A stretch of DNA of 64,000 nt from Pseudactinotalea suaedae (GCF_009733815.1 NZ_WNXY01000007.1:62001-126000), one strand, 5' to 3'; positions 17,457 to 28,062 are shown, numbered from the stretch's first letter. Program-made: numbers and translations. The notes: a model not told the origin generated them from the sequence alone.

Positions 17457-19711
17457 TCGCTCGCGCCCCTCCGGCCGCCTGGCACCTTCGCACGCTGCCG
17501 CTCGCGGCGCCCGACCTCGCTGCGGTAGCTGATCACGCCCACGAGCGCAGCGACCACCAGGACGAGGGCCACGAGCGTGGCCGAGCCCCACCCTGTCACC
17601 GCGAACCCGTCCTGCACCATCGACAGCAACCCCGAGATGCCGATGCCGGCCAGCACCGCCAGCAGCGTGTTGACCAGCAGCCGGTTGCGCCTCTCGAGCT
17701 TCTCCTCCTTGCGGCGGCTCCAGCTCTCGATGAGGTCGGTGACCCGGTCCGTCAACGCCTGTCCCGCGTTGTCGGTGAACTCCGCGCGCTGCCGCCACAC
17801 GGTGCTCAGCTCGAGCAGGTCGCTCACGGTGCGCCGCATCACCGGTGAGGTCACGAGCGCGGGCGCGGCGATGAACAGCAGGTTCACGCGTGCGGAGGTC
17901 AGGAACTGGCGCAGCCGCAGCTGTCGTCGCTGCAGGTCGGACAGGATGCGCTGCAGGTCGTCCAGGTCCGGGTCCTCGTCGTCGGCTGCGTCGAGGCGAT
18001 GCAGGTGCGGCCGCAGCCCGAGGTAGAAGTCGCTCAGCTCGTCCTGCCAGGCCGCGAACATCCCTTCGAGGCTGACGACGAACTCGACGGCCTGCGCCAC
18101 GGTCGCGACCATGTAGTCCGCCGAGGTGAAGGACGCCAGCAGGGTGTGGTTCTCGGTCACCAGGACGACGTCGTCGGTCAGCCCCGCACAGTGGAGCGTG
18201 GTCCCGTGGGGTACCTGGTAGCGCGCCCACGGCGCGACCGACCCCCAGCCGGACGGCAAGGGGTGGCACAGGGGCTGGGCGCCGAACAGGCCGGCGATCG
18301 CCCGGGCGTCCTCGAGCGTGCTGGCGTCCTCGGCACGACCACCGGGGAGCACCGACGCCTGCCGCACCGTCGTCACGACGTGGAACATGCCGGGACGCCA
18401 GCTCAGCGCCACGGGTCCGAGATCGGTGGTCGCCAGTGCGGCCGTCAGGTCGTCGAGCACGTCCTTGGCGAAGGCCGCGAGACGAGGCCATGCGGCTGCG
18501 GGCCCGCCACCACCAGCGAACCGGAGCGGTCGACCCAGCTCTCCGAGGTGCCCGTACTCGGGAGCGGCCGCCCAGACGCGCGCGGCGACCTCGTGCGGCA
18601 TGGCGCTCTCGAGCGGGATCTCGACGCGCAGGCAGTGGTTGCCCAGCTGGGAGATCAGCACCGTGACACGTGCGGTCGTCGGCTGCTGCCCCAGGTCCGG
18701 CAGCTGCAGGTCCGGCAGGTCCAGCTGTGTGCCGTCGTACCGGCGCTGCAGCGGGTCGTCGCCGCGCCAGCAGTCATCGATCAGCAACAGGCTCGTGGGG
18801 CGGTTGCCCAGATGCTTCCCGCCCAGACTCCAGCTCGCCGCGTGCCTCTTGACCGCCTCCACGATCTGCGTCTGCTCGGCGTGGCGAAGTCCGAAGGGGA
18901 ACAGGCACACCACCATCCCGTCATCGATCCTGAGCCAGTCCCGATCCGCCGCTGCCAGGACGCTCTCGATCGCGGCTCGGTGCGCGCGGATCTCGCTGAG
19001 CGAGGCATGGTCGGAGGCCTCACCCGCGTCGGTTGGTGCGAAGAACTCCTCTGCCGCGCGGAGCTGTGCCAGCGCCGCGGCGGCCTCACCGACATCGCGG
19101 CCTTCGCCGGCCAGCGCGTGGCTCGCCGTCCGTGCGGCGAGCCCGACGGCCTCGGCGTAGTGCAGACGATCGTCCAGCATGGTTGCCAGGTGGGTGGCCA
19201 CGCCCGACGTCGGGACCACGCCCGCCATGCTCGCCAGAGCGGCGAGGCTCGTGCTCAGGTCGGCTGCGGCCTCGACCATCGCAGCCAGGTCGCCGGTGCT
19301 GCCGGCCGACTCCAGGGTGAGCTCATCACGTAGCGCCAGCATCGTCTGCAGCGCGATGTGCTCCTCGCTACCGGCTGAGGGTGGCGTGAGGAGCCACGCC
19401 CGTTCGGCCGTGCTCAGCAACGACAGCAGCGGGAAGTGGTCCCACGTCAGGTCCCACGCAGCCTCGCAGACCAGTCGGATGTACAGCGCCAACGGCACCG
19501 CTGCTGGTGAGCCCGCTGCGCGTTCCACGGCCCGCGCGACGACCTCGGAGCTGGTGCTGAGCGCCTCCGCCGCCGTGCGCGTGCTCCACCACACCCCCTC
19601 GATCAGCTCGCGAAGGACCGCGCGGTCGGAGGCCCGCAGGCCACGCTGCGCGAGGAGCTCGTCCAGCGCCATGCCCATGAGGTCGACACGTTCTTCCCGC
19701 AGCGGCGTCAA
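17453..19711 (-). CDS. large protein of unknown function with two C-terminal transmembrane helices
   Basis: I do not recognise this ~752-residue protein. Most of it is soluble and helical. A charged, helix-rich segment near residue 600 (with QRILSDLQRRQLRLRQFL) and a long basic helix (SWSRRKEEKLERRNR) precede two hydrophobic helices at about 680-700 and 710-730, ending in a basic tail. This layout recalls CorA-like or RMD1/DUF155-like proteins but no GMN motif is present. The TTG at 19711 has no ribosome site. A CTG codon at 19732 lies 6 nt after AGAGGAGG and may be the real start, adding 7 residues. It is coupled to the GNAT gene. Confidence 0.65.
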   Translation of the reverse strand: MTPLREERVDLMGMALDELLAQRGLRASDRAVLRELIEGVWWSTRTAAEALSTSSEVVARAVERAAGSPAAVPLALYIRLVCEAAWDLTWDHFPLLSLLSTAERAWLLTPPSAGSEEHIALQTMLALRDELTLESAGSTGDLAAMVEAAADLSTSLAALASMAGVVPTSGVATHLATMLDDRLHYAEAVGLAARTASHALAGEGRDVGEAAAALAQLRAAEEFFAPTDAGEASDHASLSEIRAHRAAIESVLAAADRDWLRIDDGMVVCLFPFGLRHAEQTQIVEAVKRHAASWSLGGKHLGNRPTSLLLIDDCWRGDDPLQRRYDGTQLDLPDLQLPDLGQQPTTARVTVLISQLGNHCLRVEIPLESAMPHEVAARVWAAAPEYGHLGELGRPLRFAGGGGPAAAWPRLAAFAKDVLDDLTAALATTDLGPVALSWRPGMFHVVTTVRQASVLPGGRAEDASTLEDARAIAGLFGAQPLCHPLPSGWGSVAPWARYQVPHGTTLHCAGLTDDVVLVTENHTLLASFTSADYMVATVAQAVEFVVSLEGMFAAWQDELSDFYLGLRPHLHRLDAADDEDPDLDDLQRILSDLQRRQLRLRQFLTSARVNLLFIAAPALVTSPVMRRTVSDLLELSTVWRQRAEFTDNAGQALTDRVTDLIESWSRRKEEKLERRNRLLVNTLLAVLAGIGISGLLSMVQDGFAVTGWGSATLVALVLVVAALVGVISYRSEVGRRERQRAKVPGGRRGASE

Positions 19712-19837
19712 CCAGTCGGTGGTGGTGCTCAGGGCGGGCCTCCTCTGCCGACTGACGTATCCCGGTTCACGGCAGCAGGCGCCGACGGATGCCCCATCAT
19801 TCCGCGCCGCGAACCGCCGCGATAGAGGCCGTCCGGA

Positions 19838-20455
19838 TCAGATCGTGCCGACCGCTCGCAGTGCCACCGCGGCGGGGACCAGCAGCCACGCCACCGCCCC
19901 ACTCCAGGTCACGATCTGCGCCAGCAGCCACGTGGTGCCCACCTCCGGCGGCACGAACCACTTCGCGCGGTCGAAACGTGACGTGTGCTCACCGACGTCG
20001 AGCCGTCGCAGGATCCGCCAGAGCGCACGTGCGCGCGAGACCGCGCGGATCCCGGCACCACGCGAGGTGAGCTCGGCGAGATCGGCGAGGGTCGCCGTCG
20101 TAATCTCGCTGAGGTCGACCAGACCCACCAGCTCGGCGGCGAGCGCCTCGCGGTCGCGACCGGCCAGGAAGGTGGCGCGGGCCCGAAGCAGGAAGGCTGC
20201 CGCGGTTCCGAGACCCGCGATCGCGAGGCCGAGCAGGAGCCACCCGAGCGCGGTGGGCACGTCCGCGACCGCCGCGCCGGCCAGGATCGCGAGCACGAGG
20301 AAGGCCATACCTGCCGCGGAGCCGACGGCGAGGGCCGGTACGACCAGCACGGTCGCGGCCAGGCCGAGCGCCTTCGCCACCACTGCCGCGTTCTCGGCGA
20401 GACCGGTCGGGGTCTCCCACCGGTCGGTTCCTGCAGGCTCGGGTGCGTCGCTCAC
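19838..20455 (-). CDS. membrane protein of unknown function
   Basis: A 205-residue protein with an acidic N-terminus. Two close hydrophobic helices (around VVAKALGLAATVLVVPALAV and the following Ala/Leu-rich stretch) and a third (LGWLLLGLAIAGLGTAAAF) come next. A soluble basic middle segment and a final hydrophobic helix (IVTWSGAVAWLLVPAAVAL) complete it. The GTG start is placed by a CATCAT -10 hexamer 6 nt upstream. It lies upstream of, and on the same strand as, the 752-residue protein, separated by about 125 bp. No family is recognised. Confidence 0.65.
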   Translation of the reverse strand: MSDAPEPAGTDRWETPTGLAENAAVVAKALGLAATVLVVPALAVGSAAGMAFLVLAILAGAAVADVPTALGWLLLGLAIAGLGTAAAFLLRARATFLAGRDREALAAELVGLVDLSEITTATLADLAELTSRGAGIRAVSRARALWRILRRLDVGEHTSRFDRAKWFVPPEVGTTWLLAQIVTWSGAVAWLLVPAAVALRAVGTI

Positions 20456-20461
20456 CGGAAC

Positions 20462-20467
20462 ATGATG
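20462..20467 (-). promoter_or_regulatory. possible -10 CATCAT, leaderless promoter of the 205-residue membrane protein
   Basis: On the minus strand CATCAT is followed by 6 nt and GTG 20455. The first base deviates from TANNNT, so this is weaker than the others. Confidence 0.4.
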
Positions 20468-20589
20468 CCCGTGCTCGCGCGTTGTGGTGGATAACCCCCG
20501 GGGGCTGCCCGGCTCGACGCAGGCGACGCCCACGGGGACACTAGAGAGGTCCGGACATCCCGGACCCTCACCTCGAGCAAGGAACAGAC

Positions 20590-21048
20590 GTGACGTACCC
20601 ATCGCCAGACCAACGGCACGAGCAGGCTGCCTGGGGAACGCCGCAGTCAGGCCAGCCGAACCCGGACCAGCGCGCAGTCGATCCCACCGCCGGCACCGAC
20701 GACCGCCTCCTCGCCTCGTTGGCCCACCTGTCGCCGATCATCGCCGCGATCGTGAGCGCCGGATCGCTGAGCTTCCTCGGCCCACTGATCCTGTACTTCG
20801 TCTACAAGGACCGCAGCCCGCTGGTGCGCAACGCCGCCGCGTCCTCCTTCAACTTCCACATCACCGTGTGGGCGTGCTGGATCGCCGCCTGGATCTTCTT
20901 CTTCACGATCGTCGGCATCCCGGTCGCCATCGTGCTGTGGGTCGTCCCGGCCATCGCGCAGGTCGTGCTCTCGGTCATCGGGGCCCTGCGCGCCTGGAAC
21001 GGTGAGGTATACCGCTACCCCTTCCAGCTCCCGATCCTCCGGGGCTGA
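20590..21048 (+). CDS. DUF4870 membrane protein
   Basis: A 152-residue protein with a polar, Gln/Pro-rich N-terminus followed by the DUF4870 core: LASLAHLSPIIAAIVSAGSL, LGPLILYFVYKDRSPLVRNAAASS, then two more hydrophobic helices. The Phe-Asn-x-His motif after the Ala/Ser run is typical of the family. It is an integral membrane protein of unknown role. The GTG start has an AAGGAA site. A small hairpin (GGTCCGG/CCGGACC) lies in the leader upstream. It ends at a shared terminator with the convergent ilvC. Confidence 0.85.
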   Translation: MTYPSPDQRHEQAAWGTPQSGQPNPDQRAVDPTAGTDDRLLASLAHLSPIIAAIVSAGSLSFLGPLILYFVYKDRSPLVRNAAASSFNFHITVWACWIAAWIFFFTIVGIPVAIVLWVVPAIAQVVLSVIGALRAWNGEVYRYPFQLPILRG

Positions 21049-21062
21049 GCCGACACAGCAAG

Positions 21063-21098
21063 ACGCCCCTCCGACAGCGAGAGCTGCCGGAGGGGCGT
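21063..21098. terminator. bidirectional terminator between DUF4870 gene and ilvC
   Basis: Arms 21063-21073 (ACGCCCCTCCG) and 21088-21098 are perfect complements, with an inner CAGC/GCTG pairing. It lies 15 bp after one stop and 14 bp after the other, so it can serve both converging transcripts. Confidence 0.75.
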
Positions 21099-21111
21099 TC
21101 GTGCTTCTGGG

Positions 21112-22729
<1,618 letters not shown>

Positions 22730-22736
22730 GATCTGC

Positions 22737-24572
22737 TCACTCGTCCCGATCGAAGGCCGGGGTGATGTCCCGGGCGTACTGGATCTCGTCGTTGGAGACG
22801 CCGGCCGCGACCATCGGCCACACCATGGCGTCCCTGCTGACCACGAAGTCGACGACGACGGGGCGGTCGTCGATCTCGCGGGCCTTCTTGATCGTCGCGT
22901 CGACGTCCTTGATGGACTCGCACCGCAGGCCCACGCAGCCGTAGGCCTCCGCGAGCTTGACGAAGTCCGGGATGCGGCGCGTCTCGTGACCGGTGTTGAG
23001 GTCGGTGTTGGAGTAGCGCTCCCCGTAGAACAGGGTCTGCCACTGCCGCACCATCCCGAGCGAGGAGTTGTTGATCAGCGCGACCTTGATCGGGATGTCC
23101 TCCAGCGCGCAGGTGGCCAGCTCCTGATTCGTCATCTGGAAGCAGCCGTCGCCGTCGATCGCCCACACCTCACGGTCGGGCATGCCGGCCTTCGCGCCCA
23201 TCGCGGCGGGGATGGCGTAGCCCATCGTGCCGAGGCCGCCGGAGTTCAGCCAGGTGCGCGGACGCTCGTAACGGATGAACTGCGACGCCCACATCTGGTG
23301 CTGTCCCACTCCGGCGCAGTAGATGGCGTCGGGACCGGCCAGCTCGCCCAGCCGCGAGATCACGTGCTGGGGTGCCAGCAGACCGTCCGCGGTCGGTGTC
23401 CATCCGAGCGGGTAGCGCTCGCGCAGGTCGTCGAGCGCGGTCCACCAGGCCTCGAGGTCCGGCAGCCCGTGCTGGGTGTGCTCGCGCCGCAGCTCGGCCG
23501 CGAGGTCGGTGAGCACCTCCCGCAGGTCGCCCACGATCGGCACGTCAGCGATGCGGTTCTTGCCGATCTCGGCAGGGTCGATGTCGGCGTGCACCACGGT
23601 CGCGTTCGGCGCGAACGAGTCCAGCCGCCCGGTCACCCGGTCGTCGAACCGGGCGCCCAGCGCGACGATGAGGTCGGCCTTCTGCAGCGCAGCGACGGCG
23701 GACACCGAGCCATGCATGCCGGGCATGCCCACGTGCTGCGGGTGGCTGTCCGGCAGCGCGCCACGGGCCATCAGGGTCGTGACCGCGGGCGCACCGGAGA
23801 GGTCCACGAGCGCACGCAGCTGCTCGGAGGCATCGGCACGGATCACGCCGCCGCCCACGTACAGCACGGGCCTGCGCGAGGTGGCCAGCAGGCGCGCCGC
23901 CTCACGCACCTGCTTGATGTGCGGCTTGGTGATCGGGTGGTAACCCGGGATGTCCAGCTCGGTGGGCCACACGAACCGGGTCTCGGCCTGCATGGCGCTC
24001 TTGGCGATGTCCACGAGCACAGGGCCGGGTCTGCCGCTCTGGGCGATGTGGAACGCCTCGGCGATCCGGGCCGGGATCTCCGCCGGATCGGTGACGAGGA
24101 AGCTGTGCTTGGTGATCGGCATCGTGATGCCCACGATGTCGGCCTCCTGGAAGGCGTCGGTGCCGATCATCGGTGCCGCGACCTGACCCGTGATGGCCAC
24201 GATCGGGACCGAGTCCATGTGCGCGTCGGCGAGCGGCGTCACCAGGTTGGTGGCACCAGGACCCGAGGTCGCCATGCACACCCCGACACGGCCCGTGGCG
24301 GCGGCGTAGCCGGTGGCGGCGTGACCCGCGCCCTGCTCGTGACGCACGAGGATGTGCCGCATCGAGGAGTCGAAGAGCGGGTCGTAGACGGGGAGCACGG
24401 CCCCGCCCGGGATGCCGAAGATGACCTCGGTACCGACGGCCTCGAGCGCACGTACGACGGCGGCCGCGCCCGACATGGGCTCCCCGGCAGCGGATGCCGG
24501 TTCGCGGATCGCGGACGTGGGCCGCGGCGGCGTCGGCCTGGGCGGCGCCGGGTGCGGGACCTGTGTCGTCAT
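22737..24572 (-). CDS. ilvB: acetolactate synthase large (catalytic) subunit
   Basis: A 611-residue ThDP/FAD enzyme forming acetolactate from two pyruvates or acetohydroxybutyrate from pyruvate plus 2-oxobutyrate. The first ~30 residues are a Pro/Thr-rich extension, then the catalytic core begins. Visible are [12 protein letters not shown], the catalytic Glu79 in [10 protein letters not shown], the FAD region [10 protein letters not shown] and the ThDP motif [12 protein letters not shown] through INN. I chose ATG 24572 for its AGGAGGAG site. An attenuator with leader peptide precedes it, so it should respond to branched-chain aminoacyl-tRNA. First structural gene of ilvBNC. Confidence 0.97.
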   Translation of the reverse strand: MTTQVPHPAPPRPTPPRPTSAIREPASAAGEPMSGAAAVVRALEAVGTEVIFGIPGGAVLPVYDPLFDSSMRHILVRHEQGAGHAATGYAAATGRVGVCMATSGPGATNLVTPLADAHMDSVPIVAITGQVAAPMIGTDAFQEADIVGITMPITKHSFLVTDPAEIPARIAEAFHIAQSGRPGPVLVDIAKSAMQAETRFVWPTELDIPGYHPITKPHIKQVREAARLLATSRRPVLYVGGGVIRADASEQLRALVDLSGAPAVTTLMARGALPDSHPQHVGMPGMHGSVSAVAALQKADLIVALGARFDDRVTGRLDSFAPNATVVHADIDPAEIGKNRIADVPIVGDLREVLTDLAAELRREHTQHGLPDLEAWWTALDDLRERYPLGWTPTADGLLAPQHVISRLGELAGPDAIYCAGVGQHQMWASQFIRYERPRTWLNSGGLGTMGYAIPAAMGAKAGMPDREVWAIDGDGCFQMTNQELATCALEDIPIKVALINNSSLGMVRQWQTLFYGERYSNTDLNTGHETRRIPDFVKLAEAYGCVGLRCESIKDVDATIKKAREIDDRPVVVDFVVSRDAMVWPMVAAGVSNDEIQYARDITPAFDRDE

Positions 24573-24621
24573 CGCTCCTCCTGGGCGGTTCAAGACGGCG
24601 GGTCGAACGGGTGCAGACATA

Positions 24622-24656
24622 CAAAAACCCCTCGGCCCTGGTGGGCGATCGAGGGG
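24622..24656 (-). terminator. attenuator terminator upstream of ilvB
   Basis: On the minus strand CCCCTCG (24650-24656) pairs with CGAGGGG (24628-24634) and is followed by UUUUUG. GC-rich segments between the leader ORF and this hairpin (GCGCGCCAGC and GCTGAGCGCGCGC) can pair with each other as an alternative fold. Confidence 0.8.
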
Positions 24657-24681
24657 CGCGCGCTCAGCGTGAGGTCGACGT

Positions 24682-24738
24682 TCAGACCGCCGCGCTGGCG
24701 CGCTCGGTAAGTACGACGACGATCACGGTGCTGGACAC
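24682..24738 (-). CDS. ilvBNC leader peptide (attenuation), 18 residues
   Basis: A short ORF translating as [18 protein letters not shown] lies between a promoter and the ilvB attenuator. The run Val-Ile-Val-Val-Val-Leu contains all three end products of the pathway, so ribosome pausing there would report shortage of any of them. Attenuation of this kind is established for ilvBNC of Corynebacterium. The first GTG is 7 nt after the -10, so the transcript begins at the ORF. An inner GTG at 24726 would give a 14-residue version with the same key codons. Confidence 0.8.
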   Translation of the reverse strand: MSSTVIVVVLTERASAAV

Positions 24739-24745
24739 GTTCGTC

Positions 24746-24775
24746 ACTGTAGACCCGCAGACGCCGTTCGCCCAA
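24746..24775 (-). promoter_or_regulatory. ilvB leader promoter (-35 TTGGGC, -10 TACAGT)
   Basis: Minus-strand TACAGT (24746-24751) is followed by 7 nt and GTG 24738. TTGGGC lies at 24770-24775 with an 18-bp spacer. This is one of the few promoters here with a recognisable -35. Confidence 0.6.
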
Positions 24776-24855
24776 CTTCCCGCGGGGCCCATCTCACATC
24801 GTGGATCACGGGTCCGCATCCCGGACACATCTGCCGGTCCCTGCTCGCCGACCGC

Positions 24856-25503
24856 TCAGTCCCTTCCGGCGCTCGTGCAGACGCAGACCTCGTTGCCCTC
24901 GGCATCGGCGAGCACCCAGAACGCGGGCGCTGCGGCCTCGCTGAGGAGCCTGCCGCCCGCCGCGACGGCAGCGGCGACGCGCTGCTCGGCGACCTCGACG
25001 GGGACTGCGACGTCGAGATGGATCCGGTTGCGCTGGGGACGCGGGGCGTCCATCTGCTGGAACCAGAGCGCCACCTGCCCCACCCCGGCGGCAGGCAGGT
25101 TGCCGTCCGCGTCGGGCTGGAGGCCGGTGACCGCCTGCCAGAACGGGCGGACGGCGTCGATGTCGAGGGCGTCGATGGCGTACTCCATCACCTGACGGCG
25201 GCCGGGCTCCGGCTGCAGACCCATCCCGGCGGCGATGCCGGAGATGGTGCGCGCCATCTCGACGTCGCGCACGGTCAGCCCGCCGGCGTCGTGGGTGACC
25301 AGGTCCACCTCCACGCGCGGATAGGTGAGGACGAGGTCGGGATGGTGGTTCGCCTCGTTCGCGGCGGCCACGACGGCGCCGACGAACTCCACGCCGGTCG
25401 ACATGTCGGGCGTCGCGAAGCTGGCGCGCAGCACCCCCAGGATCACCCGCCAGTCCGCCAGCCCGTCCTGCTCCTGGATCTGCGCGAAGGTCAGCGTCGC
25501 CAT
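24856..25503 (-). CDS. fusion of pterin-4a-carbinolamine dehydratase-like and VOC domains
   Basis: A 215-residue protein with two modules. Residues ~1-95 match 4a-hydroxytetrahydrobiopterin dehydratase (PCD/DCoH), with the pattern ANEANHHPDLVLTYPRVEV, then THDAGGLTVRDVEMA. The second half is a vicinal-oxygen-chelate (Glyoxalase_6-like) domain starting at VMEYAIDALDID and containing NRIHLDV and the C-terminal ADAEGNEVCVC. PCD recycles the pterin of aromatic hydroxylases, and no hydroxylase is nearby. Either half may have lost activity. The ATG sits 6 nt after TAGCGT, so it is probably leaderless. Confidence 0.85.
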   Translation of the reverse strand: MATLTFAQIQEQDGLADWRVILGVLRASFATPDMSTGVEFVGAVVAAANEANHHPDLVLTYPRVEVDLVTHDAGGLTVRDVEMARTISGIAAGMGLQPEPGRRQVMEYAIDALDIDAVRPFWQAVTGLQPDADGNLPAAGVGQVALWFQQMDAPRPQRNRIHLDVAVPVEVAEQRVAAAVAAGGRLLSEAAAPAFWVLADAEGNEVCVCTSAGRD

Positions 25504-25509
25504 GCCCCC

Positions 25510-25515
25510 ACGCTA
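25510..25515 (-). promoter_or_regulatory. -10 element TAGCGT, leaderless promoter of the PCD-VOC gene
   Basis: On the minus strand TAGCGT is followed by 6 nt and ATG 25503. Confidence 0.65.
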
Positions 25516-25561
25516 CGACCGCATCGCGATACCGGGGTTGCGATTCCGCGGAGGGCGCGCC

Positions 25562-25583
25562 TAGGGTCGTCCGGTAATCGATT
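25562..25583 (+). promoter_or_regulatory. promoter TAGGGT and CG-centred palindrome AATCGATT ahead of the GH172/ABC operon
   Basis: TAGGGT (25562-25567) is a plausible -10. AATCGATT (25576-25583) would lie at the transcription start. A palindrome centred on CG with flanking A/T-rich half sites is typical of LacI/GalR operators controlling sugar genes. No LacI gene is in the window, so this is a weak inference. Confidence 0.35.
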
Positions 25584-25635
25584 TCTGGTGATGCGTTCCC
25601 GCGTCGCCCCTCCCCGACCACGAGGCCGTGACCCC

Positions 25636-26709
25636 ATGCACTTCGCAGACATCGCCGTCCTGCGCGACGTCGAGACCCGTTCGATCAGCCCCGAGAACTT
25701 CACGGGCGCCAAGGGTGGTGGGGGCCGCGCCACCGAGGGAACCGGAGCAGCGGCCGCGCGCGACCTCGGCGTCGGGTGGAAGGTCTCCCCCAGCGTCGAG
25801 ATCGCCCCGGGTGCGACCCACGACCTGGCGCGGATCGAGGGTGCCGGCCGGATCACCCACGTGTGGTTGACCACGCACACCGACAACTGGCGCCGGCTGC
25901 TGCTGCGCGCCTTCTGGGACGGCAGCGCGGAGCCCGCGATCGAGGTCCCGGTCGGTGACTTCTTCGGCCAGGGCTGGGGCCGGTTCGCCCAACTCAGCTC
26001 CCAGGTGGTGGCCGTGAACCCGCACGGCGGCTTCAACTCCTACTGGCCGATGCCGTTCTCCGACGGCGCGCACCTGACGATCGAGAACCTGTCCGACGTG
26101 CCCGTCGTCGTGTACTACCAGGTGACGTACGAGCTCGGTGCGGAGGTGGCGACCGACGGCCGCCTGCACGCCCAGTGGCGCCGCAGCAACCCGCTCGCGG
26201 CCGCCACCACCCACACGCTGCTCGACGGCGTGCGCGGGCGCGGCCACTACGCCGGGACCTATCTCGCCTGGGGCGTGAACTCCAGCGGGTGGTGGGGCGA
26301 GGGCGAGATCAAGTTCTACATGGACGGCGATGCCGGCGACCCCGCTGACCGGTACCCGACGATCGCGGGCACCGGCACCGAGGACTACTTCGGTGGCGCC
26401 TGGAACTTCGACGTGCCCGGGCAGGGGTACACCGAGTTCACGACGCCCTACCTCGGGCTGCACCAGATCATCCGGCCGGACGGGCTGTACTCCTCGCAGC
26501 AACGGTTCGGGATGTACCGCTGGCACCTGCCGGACCCGATCCGGTTCACCACCGACCTCACCGTGGACATCCAGGCCCTGGGCTGGCGCAGCGGGCACCG
26601 CTACCTGCCGCTGCACGACGACATCGCCTCGACCGCGTTCTTCTACCTCGACGCACCGAGCACAGCTCGGCCTGCCACGCCGTCCCTCGACGACCTCGAG
26701 GTGCTCTGA
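25636..26709 (+). CDS. DUF2961 / glycoside hydrolase family 172 protein
   Basis: A 357-residue protein of the DUF2961 family, now GH172. Characterised members act on difructose dianhydride, alpha-fructofuranosides or D-arabinofuranosides. Family features are the N-terminal RSISPENFTGAKGGGG, the EGAGRITHVWLT strand, GDFFGQGWG, EIKFYMDGD and the conserved TGTEDYFGGAWNF, whose acidic residues lie in the catalytic area. There is no signal peptide, so the substrate is likely imported first. The three genes that follow encode a sugar ABC importer with 12-nt or overlapping junctions. The enzyme probably degrades what they bring in. Exact sugar unknown. Confidence 0.88.
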   Translation: MHFADIAVLRDVETRSISPENFTGAKGGGGRATEGTGAAAARDLGVGWKVSPSVEIAPGATHDLARIEGAGRITHVWLTTHTDNWRRLLLRAFWDGSAEPAIEVPVGDFFGQGWGRFAQLSSQVVAVNPHGGFNSYWPMPFSDGAHLTIENLSDVPVVVYYQVTYELGAEVATDGRLHAQWRRSNPLAAATTHTLLDGVRGRGHYAGTYLAWGVNSSGWWGEGEIKFYMDGDAGDPADRYPTIAGTGTEDYFGGAWNFDVPGQGYTEFTTPYLGLHQIIRPDGLYSSQQRFGMYRWHLPDPIRFTTDLTVDIQALGWRSGHRYLPLHDDIASTAFFYLDAPSTARPATPSLDDLEVL

Positions 26710-26721
26710 GGAAGAGTCCAC

Positions 26722-28062
26722 ATGACGACCTCCCTGAGCAGACGGGACGCCCTGCGCGTCGGAGTCCTCGGCACAGCGGCGGCCGGGCTGGGGCTTGCCG
26801 GCTGCAGCAGCGGCTCCTCGGCGTCCTCACCGCTGCAGTTCTGGCAGCAGTACGCCCCGGCCACCCAGACCGAGCCCAACCTGGTGGCGCAGAACGACTG
26901 GTTCCTCGACGCCGTGGCCCGCTGGCAGCAGGCCGGCGGGCGGCCGATCGAGCCGGTCTTCATCCCTGCCTACACCGACCCCACCAACACCCGGCTCGCC
27001 ACCGCGTTCGCCTCGAACGCCGGGCCGGACCTGTTCCTCATCTCGCCCGGTGACTTCCTGCGCTACTACAACGGCGGCGTGCTCGAGGACCTGACGCCGT
27101 ACCTCGACGACGACGTCGTGGAGGACTACTACCCCGAGGCGCTCGCCACCCGCACGATCGACGGCCGGATCTACGGGCTGCCGATGGAGCAGGAACCGCT
27201 GGCCATCTTCTACGACGTCGCCGCCCTCGAGGACGCCGGGCTGTCCGAGGCCGACCTGCCCTCCACGTGGGAGGACATGCTCGAGCTCGGGCGTCGGCTC
27301 ACGACCGGTCAGCGGGCCGGGCTGGTGCTCGACACCACGCCGTCGTACTACCAGAACTTCACCTTCTATCCCTGGATGTGGCAGGGAGGCGGTGAGGTCG
27401 TCGACCCGGGCACGCAGCGGTCGGGGTTCGCCTCCGACGCGGTCGTGCAGGCGTTGCAGCTGTACTCCGACTCCGTCTCGACCGGAGCGGCGCCGCGCAC
27501 GCTGCCGGCCGCGGGCGACGTCGTGGGAGCCTTCCGCAACGGCTTCGCCGCGATGTGGCAGACCGGCGTGTGGCAGGTCGAGGCGTTCGCGCAGAACGCA
27601 CCCGACCACGAGTACGGCGTGCTCACGCTGCCGACGCCACCCGGCGGTGAGGCGGTCACCTCGCTGGGCGGCTGGGCGTTCGTCGTCAACAGCAAGGGCC
27701 GCGACCCGGAGGCCGCCGCGCAGTTCACCGCAGCGACGATCGGGTCGATGAGCCAGGAATCGATCGACGCCGGTGTGCAGTGGAACGGCGTCGGCAAGGG
27801 CAACATCCCGGCCCGGAGATCGGTCACGGAGGCCATCGGCGACACCGGCGCGTTCGAGAACCCCTGGCTGCAGTACTTCCGTGACGAGGTGCTGCCCGGA
27901 GGGCGCGGCGAACCGCGCTATCCGCCGCCGGTGCTCAAGGCGGTGTCCAACGCGATCCAGGCCGTGCAGCTCGCCGGTGCCGACCCGGTCGAGCAGGCCG
28001 AGACGGCGCACCGTGCGATCGAGAGCTATCTCGTGACGTACGAGGGGGCGGAGCTGCGATGA
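26722..28062 (+). CDS. sugar ABC transporter substrate-binding lipoprotein (Tat-type signal)
   Basis: A 446-residue family 1 binding protein. The N-terminus has a twin-arginine start (SRRDALRVGV), a hydrophobic stretch and a lipobox with Cys28 (LAGC), so it is probably exported by Tat or Sec and lipid-anchored. Typical internal segments include GPDLFLISPGDF, YGLPMEQEPLAIFYD and the Trp-rich region around FYPWMWQGGG. It starts 12 nt after the GH172 gene and overlaps the next permease by 4 bp. It is predicted to capture an oligosaccharide, perhaps fructo- or arabinofuranosidic, judging only from its neighbour. Confidence 0.92.
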   Translation: MTTSLSRRDALRVGVLGTAAAGLGLAGCSSGSSASSPLQFWQQYAPATQTEPNLVAQNDWFLDAVARWQQAGGRPIEPVFIPAYTDPTNTRLATAFASNAGPDLFLISPGDFLRYYNGGVLEDLTPYLDDDVVEDYYPEALATRTIDGRIYGLPMEQEPLAIFYDVAALEDAGLSEADLPSTWEDMLELGRRLTTGQRAGLVLDTTPSYYQNFTFYPWMWQGGGEVVDPGTQRSGFASDAVVQALQLYSDSVSTGAAPRTLPAAGDVVGAFRNGFAAMWQTGVWQVEAFAQNAPDHEYGVLTLPTPPGGEAVTSLGGWAFVVNSKGRDPEAAAQFTAATIGSMSQESIDAGVQWNGVGKGNIPARRSVTEAIGDTGAFENPWLQYFRDEVLPGGRGEPRYPPPVLKAVSNAIQAVQLAGADPVEQAETAHRAIESYLVTYEGAELR

